In this document: one piece after another, positions 10,301 through 16,738 of the stretch | How the letters are laid out: each line of letters begins with the position of its first letter | How positions within the stretch are numbered: position 1 is the stretch's first letter | NCBI GenBank assembly: GCA_027946555.1 | Contig: JAPEVC010000408.1 | Span: forward strand, 1 to 16,738 | Direction: 5' to 3' | From: Gnomoniopsis sp. IMI 355080 | Taxonomy: Eukaryota; Ascomycota; Sordariomycetes; Diaporthales; Gnomoniaceae | DNA length: 16,738 bases | Program-made: the position numbers and the translations under genes | The notes under the pieces: model-generated | The model's input: the letters and a program-made list of their open reading frames with translations, nothing else | Database searches by the model: none | What the model was told of the DNA's origin: nothing

Positions 10301-10441
10301 CCAGTAGCCGCTGGTTTCCAGCAGCCTCTCATACCGCAGGACCTTTACTCGCTACCTATGAGCTTCGATTGGGATTGGGCTGAGATGAGCGGGGGTGCGT
10401 ACCCGAGCGTAGAGAACGGTAATTTTGGGGAGCAGCGATGA
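7321..10441 (+). CDS. Zn2Cys6 fungal-specific transcription factor
   Basis: The coding sequence joins 7321-7524, 7599-7726, 7801-7865, 7993-8328, 8380-9616 and 9670-10441, giving 913 residues. All introns have GT-AG ends and CTAAC/CTGAC-like branch sites. ATG 7321 is the first AUG after about 120 ATG-free bases. RRRIAR precedes a binuclear zinc cluster with Cys at 70, 73, 80, 87, 90 and 97 (CX2CX6CX6CX2CX6C). A linker and a short amphipathic segment (about 111-135) then probably serve dimerisation. (KD)5 lies at 197-206. From about 313 to 600 comes a fungal transcription-factor (Fungal_trans) domain with FPLFHRPTF, RLSHNIGLH and KRVFWIAYMLDKDLCLRSGRP. A basic RRKRK at about 737 and a Gln/Asn/Pro-rich tail ending near FDWDWAEM look like a nuclear signal and an activation region. 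Family members bind CGG-type half sites in promoters. The layout resembles what I recall of ABC-transporter regulators such as AtrR, but I cannot confirm an orthologue, so no symbol is given. Confidence 0.9.
8184..8213 (+). repeat. AAGGAY hexamer tandem repeat in coding sequence
   Basis: Five tandem hexamers (AAGGAT, three AAGGAC, AAGGAT) encode the (KD)5 run at residues 197-206 of the transcription factor, in a disordered linker. Such runs change length readily by slippage. Confidence 0.85.
8329..8379 (+). other. Stop-free 51-nt intron in the transcription factor gene
   Basis: GTAAGC at the 5' end, CTGAC as branch site and CTAG at the 3' end enclose 51 nt, a multiple of three with no stop codon. 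Removal restores YIG-SSSGFSIFSPKGIQW, which matches my memory of the family, in which YIG runs straight into SSSGFS. Retention would add 17 residues. The donor falls after the first base of the Gly codon (8328) and the codon is completed by 8380-8381. Confidence 0.75.
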
Positions 10442-10525
10442 GATGCGCTATTATCATAAGGGAATACTTTGGTCTACAGTCCTGGGTTGTGCTACTTCGT
10501 GTACAAAAGGTTTTTGCGGACTCGA

Positions 10526-10531
10526 AATAAA
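10526..10531 (+). terminator. AATAAA, possible polyadenylation signal
   Basis: A canonical AATAAA lies about 85 nt after the TGA of the transcription factor gene. Fungal signals are loose, so this is a candidate only. Confidence 0.4.
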
Positions 10532-10985
10532 CAAGGACTCATTCAGGCGCCTTGTGGTCATTCGGCTTGGGTTTTTTCTTGTCAGGATACGCCTTCATAG
10601 GCTTTGGGATCGCGATTGACATCGCATTAATGAAACGTCGGTATGGAAGACAGCAAGACAGATTTTTTCGTTCACATTGGTAATTACAGAGCAACTGGTT
10701 TGGTCTCGAAGCAAGGAGAATTAATATAGCCTAGGGAAGCCATGTAAAACACAACTCGTTCTTTGCTGAATATTTGTGTCGACTGTGTTCGTAGCAATTT
10801 GCGAGGATTATACAACAGATCGTCTAGGCAGGTAGGATATGTGAAAGACGTGAACACTATTATACAGACAAGTACTATGACGCTTCAATGAACGAGACTG
10901 GCTACATATCACAGGTCTGAGCAAAATGAGGCAAGGTATCAACCTGAAAGTAGGGTTCAAGGGTCAGGACTTGTAGAGCTAGGTA

Positions 10986-10999
10986 GGTACCTTGGTACC
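10986..10999. promoter_or_regulatory. Paired GGTACC sites (GGTACC-TT-GGTACC)
   Basis: Two self-palindromic GGTACC hexamers are separated by TT, about 340 bp before the protease start codon. The whole 14-mer is an inverted repeat. It could bind a factor; no family is assigned. Confidence 0.3.
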
Positions 11000-11234
11000 G
11001 CCTTGCTGAGTCATCTTTCGAAGGGCCTCTATGATGCTCATGCCTCAAAACGGGAACCATATTTGAGGCGAGCTCGGCGCCTTGCGAATTTGTTCGAACC
11101 ACCTGCACCTCCGAAGGACCCGCAACGCCCCTCCACGGTTAGACGGACTCGGGGCGACCGAGTGACGCATCAAACACTTTCTTTCTCTTTCGCACTACAA
11201 TCAACTCTTCCACTCTCCCTCTTCTGCGCGACAC

Positions 11235-11263
11235 CACGTGTGTCGTGTCGTCAGACCGTCTGA
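11235..11263. promoter_or_regulatory. CACGTG plus TCAGAC-C-GTCTGA dyad near protease start
   Basis: An E-box core CACGTG (11235-11240) is followed 10 bp later by a perfect 13-bp dyad, TCAGAC/GTCTGA around one C (11251-11263). Both lie 70-100 nt before the protease ATG, in promoter or 5' leader. They are candidate factor sites. Confidence 0.35.
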
Positions 11264-11335
11264 TCCGCCATCCTAGTCCTTCGCCTCTCGACACTTCCAC
11301 ACACGTCCACCGTACGTACACACACACACTTCACC

Positions 11336-14126
11336 ATGTCGACATTACTACGGCCGTCGTCACGGCAGGTCACCCGAATGGCGCTGTCGTCACTACGCAC
11401 GACGCCCAGAGCATGTGCGCGCGCTGGCGCCAGAATACCCAGAATAGCGCCGACGTCCTCATCATCAGCATACCTTCTGCCGCGCCCACGCCACTACTCA
11501 ACAAACTCAAACACACCTCCTGAGAAGCCAAAGGATGAGGCAAAAGAGGAGGACAAGAAGAGGGCCGAGGATCCTACAAAGGCCGGCGACGGAACAGTAA
11601 AGGCGTCGAAGCAGGAGCCGCTCAACGCAGACGGTAAGGAACCGCCTAAGCTGCCCGAAGGCTGGGTGTGGCTCAGCGATGAGGAGCTGGAGACCTTGCA
11701 TAAAATGAAGGAGCTGCTGCCGGATCGACAGCGCGACAGCTTCGAGGAGATCTACGTGCAAGTCAAGACTACTTCGGGCGCGCCACTGGAGTTGCAGGAT
11801 CTGCTGCAGAAGCAGAAGTCCCAGGGTCTGTCAATCGGTGACACAATGAAAGCGCTCAGGATAGCGCACAAGTTAGCATCTACCTTGGCGGAAAAAGACA
11901 CGCAACAAATGTTCAACTCGAACGAGCCCAAGATCGGAGGCGAAGAGGGGACGAAGAAGGCTAATGAGGAGGCTGGCCCAGCTGGGAGCCAGAAGGGAAA
12001 GCAGGATGGCGGCCAGAAGAATCAGAAGGGCAAGAAGGATCCCAACATCAAGGTCTTGGACGCTGGCGATCTCATGGGCTGGATACTGGCGGCCGCACTG
12101 ATTTATCCACTCTGGAGCACGATATTCCCAAGCGAGTCGCGTGAAATCAGCTGGCAGGAGTTGCGAACTAACTACCTCGACAAAGGTCTGGTTGAGAAGC
12201 TGGTGGTGGTCGGGCGCAACAAAGTGCGTGTCGAACTCAACCAGGAAGCCACGCGATCCGTGTACCCCACTAGTACTGCCGCCGCCCCAGGATTCCATTT
12301 ATACGTTTCAATCGGCTCCCCTGATACCTTTGAAAGGCACTTGGACGAGGCTCAGGACCAACTCGGCATTCCTCCGTCGGAAAGAATCCCTGTCACCTAC
12401 GCGGGTGAGAGCCAGCTCGGCAACATTCTCATGGCCTTTGGCCCAACTATACTCTTCGTGGGTCTGTTGTACTATATGTCGCGGCGTGGGCCAGGAGGTG
12501 GTGGTGCTGGTGGCGGTATGTTTGGCTTTGGAAAGAGCAAGGCCAAGATGTACAACCACGAGACGGCCGTGCAAGTCAAATTCGCTGACATTGCTGGCAT
12601 GGACGAGGCCAAGGTTGAGATCATGGAGTTCGTCGCGTTCCTCAAGCAACCTGAGCGCTTCCAACGTCTGGGAGCGAAGATTCCACGTGGCGCCATCTTG
12701 TCTGGTCCCCCTGGAACTGGTAAGACGCTGTTGGCCAAAGCAACAGCTGGTGAGTCTGGTGTGCCGTTTTTCAGCGTCAGCGGATCCGAATTCGTGGAGA
12801 TGTTTGTAGGTGTTGGTGCGTCGCGAGTGCGTGACCTGTTTGCGCAAGCAAGGAAGAATTCTCCTTGCATCGTCTTTATCGATGAAATCGACGCTATCGG
12901 CCGGTCGCGTGCGGAAGGAAAACAGGGTTTTGGCGGAAACGAGGAGCGTGAGGCGACGCTGAACCAGATCCTGACCGAAATGGACGGCTTCAACACTGCG
13001 GAACAGATCGTGGTGCTCGCTGGTACCAACAGGCCAGATGTGCTTGATCAGGCGCTGATGAGACCGGGTCGTTTCGACAGGCAAATCCATATTGATAGGC
13101 CGACGATGAAGGGCCGTGCAGATATCTTCAAGGTGCATCTTGCCAAGATTGTCACCAAGGAGGAAATGGAACATCTCTCCGGCAGACTTGCAGCGCTTAC
13201 ACCCGGGTTTTCTGGCGCGGACATTGCCAATGCCGTCAATGAGGCCGCGCTTGTTGGTAAGTCCAATCCTCGTTTCCACGATTTTACACGCAAGTGGCTA
13301 ACACTACTCAGCTGCCAGAGCAAACGCCGAGACCGTGGAGATGGTTCACTTTGAGAAGGCCATCGAGCGAGTCATTGGAGGTCTAGAGCGCAAGTCCCTC
13401 GTCCTCAGCCCGGAGGAGAGGAAGACGGTGGCCTACCACGAGGCCGGCCACGCCATCTGTGGCTGGTATTTCGAGTTCGCCGACCCACTCCTCAAGGTCT
13501 CCATTATTCCGCGTGGCAAAGGTACTCTCGGCTACGCGCAGTACCTGCCTACGGGCGACGCCTACCTTATGACGACCAAGCAGCTGATGGATCGCATGGC
13601 CATGACGCTGGGCGGCCGCATTTCAGAGGAACTACACTTTCCGACCGTTACTACCGGTGCGTCGGACGATTTCAAGAAGGTGACCATGTACGCCACCAAC
13701 ATGGTCACACGCTGGGGCATGTCCGAGACGCTCGGCCCCATCATGTACGATCAGGACAAGAACCAGTTCAACAAGCCATTTGCGGAGGACACGGCGCAGA
13801 AGATAGACGCGGAGGTGCGGAGGATTGTCGATTCAGCGTACAAGCAGTGCAAGGACTTGCTCACCGAGAAGAAGCACGAGGTGGGCCTCGTTGCAGAGGA
13901 ATTGTTAGAGAAGGAGATGCTTACACGTGATGATATGGTGCGTCTGCTGGGGCCGAGGCCATTCGCTGATAAGGAGGAGTTCACCAAGTACTTTGATGGG
14001 CGGACCTTTGGCGGCAAGAGCGCGCCGCCACCGCCGCCGAGTGAGGGAGGTGGTGAGGATGGGACTGCGGATGGAAATGGACCGGAGGCACCGATGCCTG
14101 CGCCTGCTTTCAAGGAGGTGAGGTGA
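11336..14126 (+). CDS. YTA12: Mitochondrial m-AAA protease subunit (FtsH/AFG3 family, Yta12-like)
   Basis: The coding sequence joins 11336-13256 and 13312-14126, giving 911 residues (yeast subunits are about 760-825). The 55-nt intron has GTAAGT, GCTAAC and CAG. The context CACCATG favours this start. Residues 1-54 are Arg/Ser-rich without acidic residues and end RHY-S, a typical matrix-targeting cleavage site. A charged, Lys/Gln-rich matrix segment follows. Membrane segments lie at about 246-265 and 363-382, flanking the intermembrane-space FtsH extracellular domain. The AAA module has Walker A GPPGTGKT (457-464), Walker B FIDE (514-517) and the second region of homology (about 563-583). The metalloprotease has HEAGH at 683-687 and GASDD at 756-760 for the third zinc ligand. 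All key residues are present. The enzyme extracts and degrades inner-membrane proteins and processes substrates such as MrpL32. It normally forms hexamers with its Yta10 partner, which is not in this window. The FADPLLKVSIIPRG and RLLGPRPF stretches fit Yta12 better than Yta10, but that choice is from memory. Confidence 0.93.
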
Positions 14127-14899
14127 CGGTGTTGTATAGAGGAAAGGAAAGATCAAACTCTACTCACATAACCAACACTAGCATAGGCAGCTCAGCGACG
14201 GGCGAGGCAAGGACCGGGAGTTGGGACATATTGTACAAAATTTTACAAAAGATACCGCGAGATAGACGGTATAACGAAAATGGGCGGTTGAATTGCATGG
14301 CTATAATGCAGCATAGAAGAACTCATTCAAGACTATCAAGCACAAGCGAGGGTTTGACGGAGCTGTTGTTGTACAGTAAAAGAAATGGCCGTTGCTTGCC
14401 TTTGCTGTCGGGAACATTGAAATGAACTCAACTAGCATATATTCCAAGGCTACGAATCGCTCCGGTTTCTTTTCTTCCAGACGCCGCTGTCTTGTCCCAG
14501 CAGCATGAGGAGAGTTGGCAGGTAATATGTCGGAACACTACGTGGGAAATCCTGACGTGGGCTCGTGACGAGGTAACAGGGAGGGTCTACCCACTCGGGC
14601 CACTCCATATGACACATGCGGCTCCTACATGGCACCACTCTCCACAACCCCCGCCGTTTCGGTCTCCCGGGCTCTCTGGGGTAGTTTGCCCCATGGGTAC
14701 TACTCTTGTAGAGGCTCAAAAAAAAACCACCAGGAAGTTCCCGAGCCCTGTGAAAAGTCACCGAGATCCTTCCGTGGCGCACAACGTGACCCACTGCCCT
14801 CTGAAGAGGTCACTCATACTTAGTCAGGGCAAAGGGAAGTTGGAAGTGTCCGTTGTTGGGGTGAATGAGAACATGCCACCATGTTTGTGAGAGGGTAGG
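14127..14899. other. Intergenic region downstream of the protease gene
   Basis: No gene is supported. An open frame at 14492-14890 begins with TTG and lies upstream of the next gene's TATA box. A small inverted repeat ATACCG/CGGTAT (14252-14257 and 14267-14272, 9-nt loop) lies about 130 nt after the protease stop and may be in its 3' UTR. The rest is promoter of the oxidoreductase gene. Confidence 0.55.
14820..14827 (+). promoter_or_regulatory. TTAGTCAG, Yap1/AP-1-type element
   Basis: TTAGTCAG matches the response element of Yap1/Pap1-type oxidative-stress bZIP factors. It lies about 73 nt upstream of the TATA box of a disulfide oxidoreductase gene, a sensible place. It is an 8-mer, so chance is possible. 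Confidence 0.4.
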
Positions 14900-14907
14900 T
14901 ATATATA
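14900..14907 (+). promoter_or_regulatory. TATA box of the oxidoreductase gene
   Basis: TATATATA followed by GAGAGAG, 163 nt before the start codon. It is the strongest TATA-like element near any start in the window, and predicts transcription starting around 14930-14960. Confidence 0.6.
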
Positions 14908-14925
14908 GAGAGAGCTTTGTTCTCC

Positions 14926-14955
14926 GATCCATATTGTGTGCAAGCTATATGGATC
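14926..14955 (+). repeat. Perfect inverted repeat at the transcription start/leader (hairpin 1)
   Basis: GATCCATAT (14926-14934) and ATATGGATC (14947-14955) are perfect 9-bp arms around a 12-nt loop. The repeat begins 18 nt after the TATA box. The right arm contains the ATG of a short upstream ORF. It could be a dimeric operator at the start site or, if transcribed, an RNA hairpin hiding that AUG. Confidence 0.6.
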
Positions 14956-14999
14956 AACCTACTCGTTTGTTTTTAAATCTATTCCCTTTTTGGTTATAA
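14949..14999 (+). CDS. Upstream ORF of 16 codons in the oxidoreductase leader
   Basis: ATG at 14949 opens a frame of 16 codons ending in TAA at 14997-14999 and encodes MDQPTRLFLNLFPFWL. It is the first ATG after the TATA box and ends 63 nt before the main ATG. The peptide is hydrophobic towards its C terminus. Whether it is translated depends on the true transcription start; if so, it would lower translation of the main frame or make it conditional. Confidence 0.4.
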   Translation: MDQPTRLFLNLFPFWL

Positions 15000-15014
15000 A
15001 CAACTCCCCCAATC

Positions 15015-15039
15015 TTGGAACAGATAGGTACTGTTCCAA
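15015..15039 (+). repeat. Perfect inverted repeat in the leader (hairpin 2)
   Basis: TTGGAACAG (15015-15023) and CTGTTCCAA (15031-15039) are perfect 9-bp arms around a 7-nt loop, between the end of the upstream ORF and the main ATG at 15063. In RNA this would be a compact stem-loop 23 nt before the start codon. As DNA it could bind a dimeric factor. Confidence 0.6.
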
Positions 15040-15062
15040 TAGGCTCTCCGTCGTCGTTCATC

Positions 15063-16174
15063 ATGCCCACGACCAACAACAAAGTCTACGACGTCCTCAT
15101 CATAGGCGGCGGCCCAGCAGGTCTCTCGATCGCCACGACGATTGTGCGGCAGTTACAAACAGCAATCGTACTCGACTCTGGCGTCTACCGCAATAGTCGG
15201 AGCGAGTACATGCACGGCGTGCCTGCCTTTGATCACGTCGACCCGGTCGTATTCCGGACGAAAGCCAAAGGGGACATCCTGAGCCGCTATGATACGGTGG
15301 AGTTTCGCAAGACCAGAGTCACAGAGATCAAAAAGCTAGACTCGGGCGTTTTCCAGGCTACGGACTGGCAAGATAATGTCTTTCGGGGGCGTAAGGTTGC
15401 TCTGGCTACGGGTGTGAAGGATATCATGCCCGAAATTGATGGCTATGACGAGTGTTGGGGCCGTGGGATGTTAGTGATTTCTGTTGTCTCTTCAAATTTC
15501 TTCCTGATTATTTTCTCTGACTTCAAGTTAGATTCCACTGCCTCTTCTGCCACGGATACGAGGAACGAGACGGAGATTCTGTGGGCCTCTTGGCCACGGG
15601 CTTGTTCAACAGTGCAGCTATGATCTCACACGTGTCTGGCATGGCGTTAAATCTTGCAAAGAAACTTACTATCTACACCAATGGCAACGACGCAATCGCA
15701 GCCGACATCGAGGCTAATGCAAAAATCGCCGACTTTCAAACCAGAGTCACGGTTGAGAAGCGCAAGATCAAGAGTCTCAAAATGGTGGCTCTGTGGGAAG
15801 CTTCGGACGTGGTAGTGACGCTGGAGGATGGCACTGAGATCAACGAAACTTTCCTTGTAAGCGGCTTGTTTTTGCCATTCCCCTTCTGGAAGTACTTTCT
15901 ATTGATATAAGGAAACTCTTAACATCCATTCCAGGTCAGTCATCCAGACGTCGAATTGAACGGGCCCTTTGTTGCCCAGCTGGGACTGGAGACTGGACCA
16001 CAAGGGGAGATCAAGGTTAATGCGCCCTTCAACGAGACCAGCGTACACGGCGTTTTCGCTGCGGGCGACGTTGCCTCGCAGATAAAAGTGGTTCCGAGCG
16101 CAATATATGGAGGCTCTATGGTGGGTGGTGGGCTGGTTGCGCAGTTGTTGGCGGAGAAGGCGCAGGCTCCGTAG
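15063..16174 (+). CDS. GliT-like FAD-dependent thiol/disulfide oxidoreductase (thioredoxin-reductase fold)
   Basis: The coding sequence joins 15063-15469, 15532-15856 and 15935-16174, giving 323 residues, close to GliT size. Introns of 62 and 78 nt have GT-AG ends. The longer frame back to 15015 would need a TTG start, so the ATG at 15063 with A at -3 is chosen. FAD binding: GGGPAG at 15-20, ALATGVKD at about 117, and FAAGDVAS near the C terminus. Joining exons 1 and 2 creates WGRGIFHCLFCHGYEE with the redox pair Cys139/Cys142. The middle domain has ATGLFN in place of a usual GxGxxA, and no HRRxxxR NADPH motif. By family knowledge, such enzymes (GliT, HlmI, SirT) oxidise dithiols of epipolythiodioxopiperazines using FAD and oxygen. 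Here no synthetase or other cluster gene is visible within the window, so the substrate is unknown. The leader holds two hairpins and an upstream ORF. Confidence 0.88.
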
Positions 16175-16661
16175 GACGCGAATTTTGGTGACGAGCAGAG
16201 GATCTCCCAACGTACATATCTTTTGGAGTGCTCATGTTCTTTGTAGGGTCATCTAGGGGTGACCTTGGTTGCATGTGAAGAAAGGATGGGTCGAGGTTGA
16301 TAGTCCTAGCTTCACGTGGACTGAGTGAGTCGGCTTCCCATGCCATCTGGGGTCCTGGACTCCTGGTTCGATCACCTTTGTCCTCTGAGACTGAAGATAG
16401 GCAGTCAAGATGGGTCGTGGTAACCTCAGTCCTGCCCCAAATGACCGAATCATAGGTATTGTTTGATAGAAATTGGATATTTTGATGTTTGTCATCTGTT
16501 TGATGTACACCATAGGTTTGTTTTATAGTTATCAAGGGGTTGAGTCCCTCCTCTCGGTCGTTGTCTCTTGACACCCGGGTCCTGTCTCTTGCCACTGATT
16601 CAACAAGAAATTCAAGCAACATGCAATCGAGCAGAATTTTACTATCTGGTAAACGTACTGG
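16175..16661. other. 3' flank of the oxidoreductase gene
   Basis: This is probably 3' UTR and intergenic DNA. A minus-strand frame with an ATG (16622 back to 16116) is mostly polar, unfamiliar and overlaps the 3' end of the oxidoreductase coding region, so I do not call it a gene. Confidence 0.5.

Positions 16662-16738
<77 letters not shown>
16662..16738. repeat. Perfect (TCA)n microsatellite running off the window
   Basis: Seventy-seven bases of uninterrupted TCA, nearly 26 copies, continue past the window end. No frame links it to an ATG-led gene here, though it might begin a coding run beyond the edge (Ser, His or Ile on +; Asp or Met on the minus strand). Confidence 0.95.

Larger units (their letters stand above)
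10442..11335. other. Intergenic region between regulator and protease genes
   Basis: The 5' part is the 3' UTR of the transcription factor gene. The 3' part is the promoter and leader of the protease gene. No gene is supported. The stretch 11230-11335 has no ATG before the protease start, is rich in C/T and C/A, and ends in a short CA run (about 11316-11328). Confidence 0.6.

Noticed and set aside
12308..13279. Minus-strand frame of 323 codons inside the protease gene
   Set aside because: It lies antisense to the conserved AAA domain and is a shadow of strong coding bias.
15015..15062. N-terminal extension of the oxidoreductase
   Set aside because: It would start at TTG inside a perfect inverted repeat; ATG 15063 precedes the FAD motif at the usual distance.
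16364..16380. tRNA B-box-like GGTTCGATCAC
   Set aside because: The flanking bases do not form a T stem and no A box or acceptor stem is found upstream.
16116..16622. Minus-strand ATG frame of 168 codons at the 3' end
   Set aside because: It overlaps the oxidoreductase coding end and its 3' flank, is polar and unfamiliar, and has no supporting signals.

Overview
The window looks like a nuclear contig of a filamentous ascomycete (Pezizomycotina). It carries four protein-coding genes, all on the + strand. Their introns are short (51-127 nt), start with GTAAGT/GTGAGT-type donors and contain CTAAC/CTGAC-like branch sites. The gene families are fungal: a Ser/Thr-rich Mid2-like surface sensor, a Zn2Cys6 regulator, a mitochondrial m-AAA protease and a GliT-like thiol oxidoreductase. 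I cannot place it to class or genus. Nothing resembles bacterial operons, CRISPR or an intact transposon.

Layout. (1) 1-775 is a pyrimidine-rich leader/promoter. (2) 776-2551 encodes a 570-residue single-pass membrane protein with one intron. (3) 2552-7320 is a 4.8 kb gene-poor stretch. None of its longer open frames that I checked is a convincing gene, and most of those lack an ATG start. It holds a scatter of short perfect palindromes, a CA microsatellite, a 17-bp direct repeat and an ACCCGCG motif repeated three times at exactly 29-bp steps. It probably serves as the long promoter of the next gene. (4) 7321-10441 encodes a 913-residue Zn2Cys6 transcription factor with five introns, one of them a stop-free 51-nt intron that is easily misread as coding. 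(5) 10442-11335 is intergenic. (6) 11336-14126 encodes a 911-residue mitochondrial FtsH/AAA protease, closest to yeast Yta12, with one intron. (7) 14127-15062 is intergenic and contains the promoter of the last gene. (8) 15063-16174 encodes a 323-residue FAD disulfide oxidoreductase with a CLFC redox pair and two introns. (9) The 3' flank ends in a perfect (TCA)n microsatellite running off the window.

The four genes do not form an obvious pathway: cell-wall sensing, transcription control, mitochondrial protein quality control and small-molecule or protein thiol oxidation. The most notable structure is the leader of the oxidoreductase gene. In about 165 nt it has a strong TATA box, a perfect 9-bp-arm inverted repeat, a 16-codon upstream ORF whose AUG lies inside that repeat, and a second perfect 9-bp-arm inverted repeat before the main AUG. 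A Yap1/AP-1-type element lies about 75 nt upstream of the TATA box. This would suit redox or translational control, but that is inference. I see no clear evidence of a wholly new multi-gene system.
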